Positions 32,512-42,145 of a DNA stretch of 64,000 nt are shown here, one piece after another (positions within the stretch are counted from its first letter, which is position 1; each line of letters starts with the position of its first letter). The translations under genes were made by a program, and so were the position numbers. The notes beneath the pieces are model-generated. The model was not told where the DNA came from. It was given only the letters and a program-made list of their open reading frames with translations, and did no database searches. Source of the DNA: Pelomonas sp047654805 (GTDB lineage: Bacteria; Pseudomonadota; Gammaproteobacteria; Burkholderiales; Burkholderiaceae_C); contig NZ_JASGIV010000001.1 of assembly GCF_047654805.1 (NCBI RefSeq), forward strand, positions 868,001 to 932,000, written 5' to 3'.

Positions 32512-33135
32512 TTATGCCTTCGCCGTTGCACCGAGCGCGATCTTCAGCAGATCGGCCACCGTGTTGGCGTTGAGCTTCTCCATGATGTTGGCACGGTGCG
32601 CCTCCACCGTCTTGATGCTGATGCCCAGGTCGTCGGCGATCTGCTTGTTCAGGCGGCCGGCGACGATGCGCTCCAGCACCTGGGCTTCGCGTGTCGTCAG
32701 GCGGGCGAGCAGGGCATCGCGGCTGGCGGCCTCCTGGTGGCTGGAGAAGGCGTCGCGGGCCTGGTCGAGCATGCGCTCCACCAGGGCCAGCAGCTCTTCT
32801 TCCTTGAAGGGCTTCTCGATGAAGTCCATCGCGCCCTTCTTCATCGTCTGCACCGCCATGGGCACGTCACCGTGCCCGGTGATGAAGACGATGGGCAGGG
32901 GGCTCTTGCGCTCGATGAGGCGGTCCTGCAGCTCCAGGCCGGTCATGCCGTCCATGCGGATGTCGGCGATGAGACAGGCGACCTCGCGGGGGTCGTAGCG
33001 GGCCAGGAAGGATTCGGCCGAGTCAAAGCACTTGACCCGGTAGTCCTTGCCTTCAAGCAGCCATTGCAGGGAGTCGCGAACAGCCTCGTCATCATCGACG
33101 ACGTAGACATTGCCCTTCTTCGGGATCAAGCTCAT
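32512..33135 (-). CDS. FixJ/NarL-type response regulator
   Basis: The product has 207 residues from MSLIPKKGNVYVVDDDEAVRDSL, a start that overlaps the sensor kinase stop (ATGA). The receiver domain has the DDD pocket and phospho-Asp in CLIADIRMDGMTGLEL, and the KPFKEEEL lysine. The LuxR-type helix-turn-helix has LTTREAQVLERIVAGRLNKQIADDLGISIKTVEAHR (cited in parts: LTTREAQVLE, KTVEAHRANIMEKL). The domain order and the linker match the FixJ/TtrR group, which control respiratory or metabolite-driven genes. Confidence 0.92.
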   Translation of the reverse strand: MSLIPKKGNVYVVDDDEAVRDSLQWLLEGKDYRVKCFDSAESFLARYDPREVACLIADIRMDGMTGLELQDRLIERKSPLPIVFITGHGDVPMAVQTMKKGAMDFIEKPFKEEELLALVERMLDQARDAFSSHQEAASRDALLARLTTREAQVLERIVAGRLNKQIADDLGISIKTVEAHRANIMEKLNANTVADLLKIALGATAKA

Positions 33136-35765
33136 GGTGCGGTGGGTTCGGTTCTCTGAGCGCTGCCGGAAGCGTCCGGGGCGGATTCCTGAGGCAGTTG
33201 TTCTGAGGTGATGGTGACCGGTATCGTGAAGGCGAATCGGCAACCAACGACAAGGGAGCCATTGTAGAGGTTCTCGGCTTTTATCCGGCCCTGGTGGGAC
33301 TCGACGATAGACCGGCATAACCCTAATCCGATGCCGAGGCCGTCGGCCTTGGTCGAGAAGAAGGCCTCATACATTCGGGCCAGCACCTCATCGGGCAAAC
33401 CCGGCCCCATGTCGGTCACGGAGAACTCGATGTGGCCGCCCAGCTCGGCGCTGTGCTTGGGCACGATGCGCAACTCGATGTGGCGGCGCGAGGTCGGCAG
33501 CGAAGCGTTGTCGATGGCTTCGGCGGCATTCTTCAGCAGGTTCATCAGCACCTGCTCGATGAGGATGGGGTCCACCATCAGCTGTGGCAGGCGCTGGGCC
33601 ACGTAGGTGTGGATGGCCACGTTGCGGCGGCGCAGCTCGATGCCGGCCAGCTCGACCGCGTCCTCCACGATGTCGGCCGCATGGGCCGGCTGGCGCTGCG
33701 GCTCGCTGCGCTTCACGAAGTTGCGGATGCGGTGGATGATCTGGCCGGCGCGTTCCGCCTGCTTGGCCGTCTTGGTCAGCGCCGCCATCAGCGCTTCCTT
33801 GTCGATGCTGTCGTTGCGCACGCGGCTGACCATGCCGTTGCAGTAGTTGGTGATGGCGGTCAGAGGCTGGTTCAGCTCGTGGGCCACGCTGGAAGCCATC
33901 TCGCCCATCGTCATCAGCCGGCTCGTCACCTGAGCCTTCTCGGCCTGCAGCGCAGCCTGGGCCTCGGCGTGGCGGCGCATGGTGATGTCGGTGGCGATCA
34001 GCATCTGCGCCAGGCGGCCGTCGGTCCATTGCAGATAGCGCGCGCGCACGTCGAACCACATGGCCAGTGACTCGACGTAGACCTCGCGCGGGTCGGAGCC
34101 CACGTCCGTCAGTGCCTCGGCGGGCAGGCCGGAGTAGTCGTCAACCTCGTCGGAAGAATCCGTCAGGCCGCGGCGGCTGGTCGTGCCCACCAACTGGCCG
34201 CCGGCCAGCAGCGCGTGTCCTGCCGGGTCGGCGCCGAACCACAGGCGGTAGCTGCGATTGGCGAACAGCAGCTCCGGCGGATTGACCGACAGCACCGAGA
34301 CGGCAGCGTCCAGCCCTTCCAGCACGGTGGTGAAGCGCTCGTGCGAGGCCGAGAGCTGGTCACGCACGCGCTTGGCCTCGGTGATGTTGGTCATCGAGGT
34401 CATCCAGCCGGTCTGCTTGCCTTTGGTGTCCACCAGCGGGGACACATAGACGCGGGCGTCGAACTGGCTGCCGTCCTTGCGCTGGATCTTGACCTCGACG
34501 CCGCCGGAGGGGCTGCGGCCCTGCAGCTCCTGCTGCAGGGCGCGGGCGTTGTCCTCGCGGCGGTCGCTGGGCCAGAACGGGTAGGGCGGCGTACGGCCCA
34601 CGAGGTCGGTCTCCAGGAAGCCGGTCATGGCGCAGAAGGCCGGGTTCACGTAGGTGATGCGCGTGTCCATGTCCATGGCGCGCATGCCGGTCAGCATGGA
34701 GTTCTCCATGGCACGGCGGAAGTTGGTTTCCAGCGTCAGCGCGTTCTGGATCTGGGTGCGGCGGCGCATGTGGCGCCAGGTGCCCAGCAGCATCCATACC
34801 GTCATGCCCGCCAGCGCCAGCACCAGCCAGAACAGGGCATTGTTGATGAGGCCGATGGACGTGCGCCAACCCTGGCCGCGCAGCACCAGGCCGTTGAGCG
34901 CGGGCGCCAGCGGCACATCGTGCAGCAGCGCCGCGCGGCGCAGCATCTGGCCCGGCATGGGCGTGACGGTGCTGGCGACGACCTGGTCGCGCGGCACGTC
35001 CAGCACGGCGATGCTGTGGCGCGTGGCCACTTCGCTGGGTACGTAGTAGCGCAGCAGTGCCTCGACGGTGTACTCGGCGATCAGCACGCCGGCGAAGCCG
35101 CCGCGGTCGATCAGCGGGATGTGGAGCTGAAAGACGATGGTGCCGTTGGTGTCGGGAAATGGCGCCGAGTAGACCGGCTGGCGGCGCTCCTTCGCGGCCT
35201 CGAACGCGACCGCCGGCGGGTTGGACTGGTTGGGCATGGGCATGGACGGGTCGCTGCCGTCCGCCGACATCAGCCCGTCGGCCTGGAAGCCCGCCGCACC
35301 GACGCTGCTGCGGCGCTCGCGCCTGGCGCTGAGCCAGGTCACGTGCGTGAGCTCGGGCCGCTCGCGTGCGAAGGCCTGGGCCTGGGCGGAGAACTCGTGG
35401 GCGTCGATCTGGCGCGTGACGACCTCGCGCGCGATGCGCACCAGTTGCTCCTGGTTCTCGATCAGGCGCAGGCGGATCTGCTGCTGGGCGATCTCGGTGT
35501 CGCGCTTGACGGATTCGGTCTCGCGCTCGATTTCCTCGTTGCGCAGGTACCAGAAGGCCGAAATGATGGCCGCCAGGAACAGCAGCACAGAGATCAGCGG
35601 CCCCAGGGTGGCCAGCCGGTCCTGGCGGGAAGGCGACTGGCGGAACCACCAACTGGTGACCAGGCGGCGCAGCGTCGCGATCCAGCGCTGGCTGCGGTTG
35701 GGCGGGGCGGAAGCAGGGGGCATGGCGCAAATTATCCGGGCCGGCATCGGGAGCTGTGATTTCAT
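33132..35765 (-). CDS. PAS-domain sensor histidine kinase, FixL/DctB-like
   Basis: The product has up to 877 residues; the start could be 35765 or 35723, and neither has a clear ribosome site. An N-terminal membrane segment (LGPLISVLLFLAAIISAFWYL) and a second one near residue 310 enclose a periplasmic sensor. Two PAS domains follow (around 340-460 and 470-600), then the H-box HELNQPLTAITNYCNGM and the ATPase domain (LLKNAAEAIDNA, DMGPGLPDE, GLGIGLGLCRSIV). It forms a two-component pair with the downstream regulator and is divergent from the pyruvate dehydrogenase operon. No heme-PAS His was verified. Confidence 0.88.
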   Translation of the reverse strand: MKSQLPMPARIICAMPPASAPPNRSQRWIATLRRLVTSWWFRQSPSRQDRLATLGPLISVLLFLAAIISAFWYLRNEEIERETESVKRDTEIAQQQIRLRLIENQEQLVRIAREVVTRQIDAHEFSAQAQAFARERPELTHVTWLSARRERRSSVGAAGFQADGLMSADGSDPSMPMPNQSNPPAVAFEAAKERRQPVYSAPFPDTNGTIVFQLHIPLIDRGGFAGVLIAEYTVEALLRYYVPSEVATRHSIAVLDVPRDQVVASTVTPMPGQMLRRAALLHDVPLAPALNGLVLRGQGWRTSIGLINNALFWLVLALAGMTVWMLLGTWRHMRRRTQIQNALTLETNFRRAMENSMLTGMRAMDMDTRITYVNPAFCAMTGFLETDLVGRTPPYPFWPSDRREDNARALQQELQGRSPSGGVEVKIQRKDGSQFDARVYVSPLVDTKGKQTGWMTSMTNITEAKRVRDQLSASHERFTTVLEGLDAAVSVLSVNPPELLFANRSYRLWFGADPAGHALLAGGQLVGTTSRRGLTDSSDEVDDYSGLPAEALTDVGSDPREVYVESLAMWFDVRARYLQWTDGRLAQMLIATDITMRRHAEAQAALQAEKAQVTSRLMTMGEMASSVAHELNQPLTAITNYCNGMVSRVRNDSIDKEALMAALTKTAKQAERAGQIIHRIRNFVKRSEPQRQPAHAADIVEDAVELAGIELRRRNVAIHTYVAQRLPQLMVDPILIEQVLMNLLKNAAEAIDNASLPTSRRHIELRIVPKHSAELGGHIEFSVTDMGPGLPDEVLARMYEAFFSTKADGLGIGLGLCRSIVESHQGRIKAENLYNGSLVVGCRFAFTIPVTITSEQLPQESAPDASGSAQRTEPTAP

Positions 35766-35909
35766 AATAAGAAATCGATTCGCACCATTTGGGAATCTGG
35801 CCGGGCTTGTGAGACACTCCGCCCGCCCGGGGGTCGCAGTCCGGGTAGACCCCTGTCAGAAACTCAGTCCGTCGCCCGCCAGAGGCGAGCCAGATATAGG
35901 AGACCGGCC

Positions 35910-38621
35910 ATGTCCGCCCAGCCGCAAGACTTTCCAGGCGCCGCATTGAACGACGCCGACCCCCAGGAAACCAAGGAGTGGCTGGATGCGCTGTCCGCCG
36001 TCATCGACCGTGAAGGCGCCGAGCGTGCGCATTTCCTGATCGAGGAGATCCTGGAGCACGCACGTCAGCACAGCATCGACCTGCCGTTCTCGGCCACTAC
36101 CGGCTACGTCAACACCATCGAGGCCGACCAGGAGGCCCGTTGCCCCGGCAACATCCAGATCGAGAAGCGCCTGCGTGCCTACATGCGCTGGAATGCGATG
36201 GCCATGGTCGTGCGCGCCAACCGGCTGGACCCGGCCGACGGCGGTGACCTGGGCGGCCACATCGGCTCGTTTGCATCGGTGGCGAGCATGTTCGGTGCCG
36301 GCTTCAACCATTTCTGGCACGCCGCCAGCGAGGACCACGGCGGCGACTGCCTCTACATCCAGGGCCACAGCGCGCCCGGCATCTACGCCCGCGCCTTCCT
36401 GGAAGGCCGGCTGACCGAGGAACAGCTCGACAACTTCCGTCAGGAAGTTGACGGCCAGGGCCTGTCCAGCTACCCGCATCCCAAGCTGATGCCCAACTTC
36501 TGGCAGTTCCCGACCGTCAGCATGGGCCTGGGCCCGCTGATGGCGATCTACCAGGCGCGCTTCCTGAAGTACCTGCATGCCCGCGGCATCGCCAACACCG
36601 AGAATCGCAAGGTCTGGGTGTTCTGCGGCGACGGCGAGATGGACGAGCCGGAAAGCCTGGGCGCGATCGGCCTGGCCGCGCGCGAGAACCTCGACAACCT
36701 CGTGTTCGTCATCAACTGCAACCTGCAGCGCCTGGACGGCCCGGTGCGTGGCAACGGCAAGATCATCCAGGAGCTGGAGGGCGAGTTCCGCGGCAGCGGC
36801 TGGAACGTCATCAAGCTGATCTGGGGCAAGGGCTGGGACGAGCTGCTGGCGCGCGACAAGAGCGGCAAGCTCAAGCAGCTGATGATGGAGACGCTGGACG
36901 GCGACTACCAGGTCATGAAGGCCAAGGACGGTGCCCACGTGCGTGAGCACTTCTTCGGCAAGTACCCCGAGACGGCCAAGCTCGTCGCGCACATGAGCGA
37001 CGAAGAGATCTTCGAGCTGCGCCGTGGCGGCCACGAGCCCGAGAAGGTCTACGCTGCCTTCCACAAGGCCCACAACAACACGACGGGCCAGCCCACCGTG
37101 CTGCTGGTCAAGACCGTCAAGGGCTACGGCATGGGCAAGGCCGGCGAGGGCAAGAACACCGTCCATCAGACCAAGAAGCTGACGGACGACGACATCAGGT
37201 ACATCCGCGACCGCTTCAACATCCCGGTGCCGGACAGCGAGCTGCCCAAGATCCCGTATTACAAGCCGGCCGAGGACACGCCGGAGATGCGCTACCTGCA
37301 CGAACGCCGCCAGGCGCTGGGAGGCTACCTGCCCAGCCGCCGCGCCAAGGCCGACGAGCAGTTCACCGTGCCCGACCTGGCCACCTTCCAGGCCATTCTG
37401 GACCCGACCGCCGAAGGCCGCGAGATCTCGACGACCCAGGCCTATGTGCGTTTCCTGACGCAGCTGCTGCGCGACAAGGCCATCGGCCCGCGCGTCGTGC
37501 CCATCCTGGTCGACGAGGCCCGCACCTTCGGCATGGAAGGCCTGTTCCGCCAGATCGGCATCTACAACCCCAAGGGTCAGCTGTACACGCCGGTCGACAA
37601 GGACCAGGTCATGTACTACCGCGAGGACAAGGCTGGACAGATCCTGCAGGAAGGCATCAACGAAGCGGGCGGCATGGCCAGCTGGATCGCCGCGGCGACG
37701 TCGTACTCGACGAACAACCGCGTGATGATCCCGTTCTACGTCTACTACTCGATGTTCGGCTTCCAGCGCATCGGTGACCTGGCCTGGGCCGCTGGCGACA
37801 TGCAGGCGCGAGGCTTCCTGCTGGGCGGCACGTCCGGCCGCACGACGCTGAACGGCGAGGGCCTGCAGCACGAGGATGGCCACAGCCACATTCTGGCCGG
37901 CACGATTCCGAACTGCGTCTCCTACGACCCGACCTTCGCCCATGAAGTGGCGGTGATCATGCAGCGCGGCCTCAAGCGCATGGTCGAGGACCAGGAAAAC
38001 GTCTTCTACTACATCACGCTGCTGAACGAGAACTACCCGATGCCGGGCCTGAAGGCCGGCACCGAGGAGCAGATCCTCAAGGGCATGTACCTGCTGGAAG
38101 AGGCCGACGCGAGCAAGTCCGTCAGCGTCAACCTGCTGGGCTCCGGCACCATCCTGCGCGAGAGCCAGGTCGCCAAGATGCTGCTGGAAGAGGACTGGGG
38201 CGTGGGTGCCAACGTGTGGAGCTGCCCGAGCTTCAACGAACTGGCCCGCGACGGCCAGAACGCCGAGCGCTGGAACCTGCTGCATCCGACCGAGCTGGCG
38301 TGCGTGCCCTTCGTCACGCAGCAACTGGGCCAGACCAAGGGCCCGGTCATCGCGTCCACGGACTACATGAAGAACTACGCGGAGCAGATCCGCGCCTTCA
38401 TCCCCAACGGCCGCACGTACAAGGTGCTGGGCACCGACGGTTTTGGCCGCAGCGACTTCCGCTCCAAGCTGCGCCAGCATTTCGAGGTCAATCGCCACTA
38501 CATCGTCGTCGCCGCGCTGAAGGCGCTGGCCGATGAAGGTGCGGTGCCCGTCGAGCGCGTGGCCGAGGCCATCGCCAAGTACGGCATCGACGCCAACAAG
38601 ATCAACCCGCTGTACGCCTAA
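35910..38621 (+). CDS. aceE: Pyruvate dehydrogenase E1 component (homodimeric type)
   Basis: The product has 903 residues, typical of the AceE type used in proteobacteria. AGGAG lies before the ATG. The thiamine diphosphate site is visible as GDGEMDEPESLGAIGLAAREN then NLVFVINCNLQRLDGPVRGNGKIIQELE (cited in parts). The C-terminal part has GVGANVWSCPSFNELARDG and FGRSDFRSKLRQHFEVN. It decarboxylates pyruvate and transfers the acetyl group to the lipoyl arms of AceF. The operon follows with aceF 18 bases downstream, and lpdA next. Confidence 0.97.
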   Translation: MSAQPQDFPGAALNDADPQETKEWLDALSAVIDREGAERAHFLIEEILEHARQHSIDLPFSATTGYVNTIEADQEARCPGNIQIEKRLRAYMRWNAMAMVVRANRLDPADGGDLGGHIGSFASVASMFGAGFNHFWHAASEDHGGDCLYIQGHSAPGIYARAFLEGRLTEEQLDNFRQEVDGQGLSSYPHPKLMPNFWQFPTVSMGLGPLMAIYQARFLKYLHARGIANTENRKVWVFCGDGEMDEPESLGAIGLAARENLDNLVFVINCNLQRLDGPVRGNGKIIQELEGEFRGSGWNVIKLIWGKGWDELLARDKSGKLKQLMMETLDGDYQVMKAKDGAHVREHFFGKYPETAKLVAHMSDEEIFELRRGGHEPEKVYAAFHKAHNNTTGQPTVLLVKTVKGYGMGKAGEGKNTVHQTKKLTDDDIRYIRDRFNIPVPDSELPKIPYYKPAEDTPEMRYLHERRQALGGYLPSRRAKADEQFTVPDLATFQAILDPTAEGREISTTQAYVRFLTQLLRDKAIGPRVVPILVDEARTFGMEGLFRQIGIYNPKGQLYTPVDKDQVMYYREDKAGQILQEGINEAGGMASWIAAATSYSTNNRVMIPFYVYYSMFGFQRIGDLAWAAGDMQARGFLLGGTSGRTTLNGEGLQHEDGHSHILAGTIPNCVSYDPTFAHEVAVIMQRGLKRMVEDQENVFYYITLLNENYPMPGLKAGTEEQILKGMYLLEEADASKSVSVNLLGSGTILRESQVAKMLLEEDWGVGANVWSCPSFNELARDGQNAERWNLLHPTELACVPFVTQQLGQTKGPVIASTDYMKNYAEQIRAFIPNGRTYKVLGTDGFGRSDFRSKLRQHFEVNRHYIVVAALKALADEGAVPVERVAEAIAKYGIDANKINPLYA

Positions 38622-38639
38622 GCCACCGGGAGACAAGAC

Positions 38640-40319
38640 ATGGCATTGGTTGAAGTCAAGGTTCCCGACATCGGCGATTTCGACGAGGTCGGCGTCATCG
38701 AGGTGCTCGTCAAGGTCGGCGACACCGTCAAGGTCGAGCAAAGCCTGGTGACGGTGGAGAGCGACAAGGCATCGATGGAGATCCCGTCGTCGCAGGCCGG
38801 CGTCGTCAAGGAGATCAAGGTCGCCGTGGGCGACAAGGTCAAGGAAGGCAGCGTACTGGTGGTCGTGGAAGGCGAGGGCGCCGCTGCGCCAGCCCCAGCC
38901 ACCCCGGCAGCCCAAGCACCCGTGGCTGCGCCTGCGCCGGCTGCTGCGGCACCGGCTCAGGCCGCTGCCGCGCCGGCGCCCGCTGCGGGCGGCTCGGTCA
39001 CCGTCGCAGTGCCGGACATCGGCGACTTCGACGAGGTGGCCGTCATCGAGCTGCTCGTGAAGGCGGGTGACACCGTCAAGCTCGAGCAGAGCCTGATCAC
39101 CGTCGAAAGCGACAAGGCGTCGATGGAGATCCCGTCGTCGACCGCTGGCGTCGTCGAGGAACTGCTGGTCAAGGTGGGCGACAAGGTCAGCAAGGGTTCC
39201 CCGCTGGCCCGAGTGAAGGCTGCTGGTGGCGCTGCCGCGGCGCCTGCACCCGCCGCCGCGGCTCCGGCCCCGACCCCAGCCGCCGCGCCCGTCGCCACGG
39301 CCGCGCCCGTCGCCACGGCTGCGCCGGTTGCCGCTGCTGCTGCCGCGCTGCCTGCGCACCAGCCGACGTCCCCCACGGGCCAACTGCCCCATGCCTCGCC
39401 CAGCATCCGCAAGCTGGCGCGAGAGCTGGGCGTGCCGCTGGCTGAAGTGAAGGGCAGTGGCGCCAAGGGGCGCATCACCGAGGCCGACGTGCAGGGCTTT
39501 GTCAAGGCCGTCATGAGCGGTTCGGTGCAGACCGCCGCGCAGAAGGCCGCCGCGCCCGCGGGCGGCTCGGCAGCCGGTGGCGCCGGCCTGAACCTGCTGG
39601 CCTGGCCCAAGGTCGACTTCGAGAAGTTCGGCGCCGTCGAGCGCAAGGAACTGTCCCGCATCAAGAAGATCTCGGGCGCGAACCTGCACCGCAACTGGGT
39701 CGTCATTCCGCACGTGACGAACCACGACGACGCGGACATCACCGAGCTCGAGGCCTTCCGTGTCCAGCTGAACAAGGAGAACGAGAAGGCCGGCATCAAG
39801 GTCACGATGCTTGCGTTCATGATCAAGGCGGCCGTCGCTGCGCTGAAGAAGTTCCCCGAGTTCAACAGCTCGCTGGACGGCGACACGCTGGTGCTGAAGA
39901 ACTACTTCCACATCGGCTTCGCGGCCGACACGCCCAACGGCCTGGTCGTGCCCGTCATCAAGGACGCCGACAAGAAGGGCATCTTCCAGATCAGCCAGGA
40001 GATGTCCGAGCTGGCCAAGAAGGCCCGCGACGGCAAGCTGGGTCCGGCCGACATGACCGGTGGCTGCTTCTCGATCTCGTCGCTGGGAGGTATCGGCGGC
40101 AAGTACTTCACGCCCATCATCAACGCGCCAGAAGTGGCCATCATGGGCGTCTGCAAGAGCAGCACCGAACCCGTGTGGGACGGCAAGCAGTTCGTGCCGC
40201 GCCTGATCCTGCCGCTGTCGCTGAGCTGGGACCACCGCGTCATCGATGGCGCGGCCGCTGCCCGCTTCAACGTCTACTTCGCGTCGCTGCTGTCCGACTT
40301 CCGTCGGATTGCGCTGTGA
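38640..40319 (+). CDS. aceF: Dihydrolipoamide acetyltransferase E2 (two lipoyl domains)
   Basis: The product has 559 residues. Two lipoyl domains, each with the VESDKASMEIPSS motif containing the modified Lys, occur at about residues 1-75 and 120-195. They are separated by Ala/Pro-rich flexible linkers. A peripheral-subunit-binding domain follows (SPSIRKLARELGVPLAEVKGSG), then the catalytic core ending in LSWDHRVIDGAAAARF with the His and Asp of the acetyltransferase site. It forms the core of the complex. The lipoyl modules are nearly identical to the one in the downstream lpdA. Confidence 0.96.
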   Translation: MALVEVKVPDIGDFDEVGVIEVLVKVGDTVKVEQSLVTVESDKASMEIPSSQAGVVKEIKVAVGDKVKEGSVLVVVEGEGAAAPAPATPAAQAPVAAPAPAAAAPAQAAAAPAPAAGGSVTVAVPDIGDFDEVAVIELLVKAGDTVKLEQSLITVESDKASMEIPSSTAGVVEELLVKVGDKVSKGSPLARVKAAGGAAAAPAPAAAAPAPTPAAAPVATAAPVATAAPVAAAAAALPAHQPTSPTGQLPHASPSIRKLARELGVPLAEVKGSGAKGRITEADVQGFVKAVMSGSVQTAAQKAAAPAGGSAAGGAGLNLLAWPKVDFEKFGAVERKELSRIKKISGANLHRNWVVIPHVTNHDDADITELEAFRVQLNKENEKAGIKVTMLAFMIKAAVAALKKFPEFNSSLDGDTLVLKNYFHIGFAADTPNGLVVPVIKDADKKGIFQISQEMSELAKKARDGKLGPADMTGGCFSISSLGGIGGKYFTPIINAPEVAIMGVCKSSTEPVWDGKQFVPRLILPLSLSWDHRVIDGAAAARFNVYFASLLSDFRRIAL

Positions 40320-40334
40320 TCGGGAGCCGAACTC

Positions 40335-42137
40335 ATGGCAACCATTGAAGTTCAAGTTCCCGATATCGGCGACTTCGACGAAGTCGGCGTCATCGAGGTG
40401 CTGGTCAAGGCCGGCGACACCGTCAAGGTCGAGCAGAGCCTGATCACGGTCGAGAGCGACAAGGCGTCGATGGAAATACCGTCGTCTGCTGCCGGCGTGG
40501 TGAAGGAGCTCAAGGTCAAGGTCGGCGACAAGGTGAGCAAGGGCTCGGTCGTGCTGACGCTGGAATCCGAGGGCGCCGCGGCGCCCGCGCCGGCCCCCGC
40601 TTCGCCAGCACCTGCGCCGGCTGCGGCGGCTGCACCGGTGCAGGCTCCCACCGCCGCGACCTACAGCGGCAGCGCCGACCAGGCCTTCGACGTCGTCGTG
40701 CTCGGCGGCGGACCTGGCGGCTACTCGGCCGCGTTCCGCGCTGCCGACCTGGGCCTGAAGGTCGCCATCGTCGAGCGCTACGCGACGCTGGGCGGCGTCT
40801 GCCTGAACGTGGGTTGCATCCCGTCCAAGGCGCTGCTGCACGTCGCGGCGGTGATGGATGAAGCCAGCCACATGGCCGACCTGGGTGTGGTGTTCGGCGA
40901 ACCCACCGTTGACATCGACAAGCTGCGCGCGCACAAGAACAAGGTTACCGGCAAGCTGACCGGCGGCCTTGCCGCCATGGCCAAGATGCGCAAGGTGACC
41001 GTGCTGCGCGGTGTCGGCACCGTGCTGGACGCGCAGCACCTGAAGGTCGAGGCGACCGAAGGTGCCGTGGGCCAGGCAAAGACCGGCGCCGTGCAGACGG
41101 TCGGCTTCAAGCGCCTCATCGTGGCAGCCGGCTCGCAGGCCGTGCGCCTGCCCTTCCTGCCCAATGACCCGCGCATCGTCGACTCGACCGGCGCGCTGGA
41201 AATGGGCGTCAAGCCCGAGAAGATGCTCATCGTCGGCGGCGGCATCATCGGCCTGGAAATGGGCACGGTGTATTCCACGCTGGGCGCGCGGCTGGACGTC
41301 GTCGAGATGCTGCCTACTCTGATGACGGGCGCCGACCGCGACCTCGTCAAGGTCTGGCAGAAGTTCAACCAGGGCCGCTTCGACAACATCATGTTGAACA
41401 CGAAGACGGTGGGCGCCGAGGCCAAGCCTGACGGCATCTGGGTGACCTTCGAAGGCGAGGGCGCCCCGAAGGAGCCTCAGCGCTATGACCTCGTGCTTCA
41501 GGCCGTGGGCCGCACGCCCAACGGCAAGAAGATCGGCGCCGAGAACGCCGGCGTCATCGTGGGCGACCGTGGCTTCATCCCGGTCGATGTGCAGATGCGC
41601 ACCAACGTGCCGAGCGTCTTTGCCATTGGTGACATCGTCGGCCAGCCCATGCTGGCCCACAAGGCGGTGCACGAGGGCCACGTCGCGGCGGAAGTCTGCG
41701 CTGGCGAGATCCTGGGCGACGACAAGCTCAAGAAGAGCCAGTTCGACGCACGAGTGATCCCGAGCGTCGCCTATACCGACCCCGAAGTGGCCTGGGTGGG
41801 CATGACCGAAGACGAGGCGAAAGCCAAGGGCATCAAGATCACCAAGGGGCTGTTCCCCTGGACGGCCTCGGGCCGCGCCATCGCCAACGGCCGCGACGAG
41901 GGTTTCACCAAGCTGATCTTCGACGAGGAAAGCCACCGCATCATCGGTGGCGGCATCGTCGGCACGCATGCCGGCGACATGATCGGCGAGATCGCGCTGG
42001 CCATCGAGATGGGCGCGGACGCGGTGGACATCGGCAAGACCATCCATCCGCACCCGACGCTGGGCGAGTCGCTCGGCATGGCCGCGGAAGTGGCGCACGG
42101 CTCCTGCACGGACGTGCCGCCGCAGCGCAAGAAGTAG
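40335..42137 (+). CDS. lpdA: Dihydrolipoamide dehydrogenase E3 with N-terminal lipoyl domain
   Basis: The product has 600 residues. Residues 1-75 form a lipoyl domain (VESDKASMEIPSSAAGVV). After an Ala/Pro linker comes the flavoprotein part: VVLGGGPGGYSAAFRAADLG for FAD, GGVCLNVGCIPSK with the redox disulfide, GGGIIGLEMGTVYSTLG for NAD and the C-terminal HPHPTLGESLG with the active-site His. It reoxidises the lipoyl groups of AceF with NAD+. The added lipoyl domain is typical of several betaproteobacteria and Neisseria. It is the last gene of the pdh operon. Confidence 0.96.
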   Translation: MATIEVQVPDIGDFDEVGVIEVLVKAGDTVKVEQSLITVESDKASMEIPSSAAGVVKELKVKVGDKVSKGSVVLTLESEGAAAPAPAPASPAPAPAAAAAPVQAPTAATYSGSADQAFDVVVLGGGPGGYSAAFRAADLGLKVAIVERYATLGGVCLNVGCIPSKALLHVAAVMDEASHMADLGVVFGEPTVDIDKLRAHKNKVTGKLTGGLAAMAKMRKVTVLRGVGTVLDAQHLKVEATEGAVGQAKTGAVQTVGFKRLIVAAGSQAVRLPFLPNDPRIVDSTGALEMGVKPEKMLIVGGGIIGLEMGTVYSTLGARLDVVEMLPTLMTGADRDLVKVWQKFNQGRFDNIMLNTKTVGAEAKPDGIWVTFEGEGAPKEPQRYDLVLQAVGRTPNGKKIGAENAGVIVGDRGFIPVDVQMRTNVPSVFAIGDIVGQPMLAHKAVHEGHVAAEVCAGEILGDDKLKKSQFDARVIPSVAYTDPEVAWVGMTEDEAKAKGIKITKGLFPWTASGRAIANGRDEGFTKLIFDEESHRIIGGGIVGTHAGDMIGEIALAIEMGADAVDIGKTIHPHPTLGESLGMAAEVAHGSCTDVPPQRKK

Positions 42138-42145
42138 GCGCAGCG

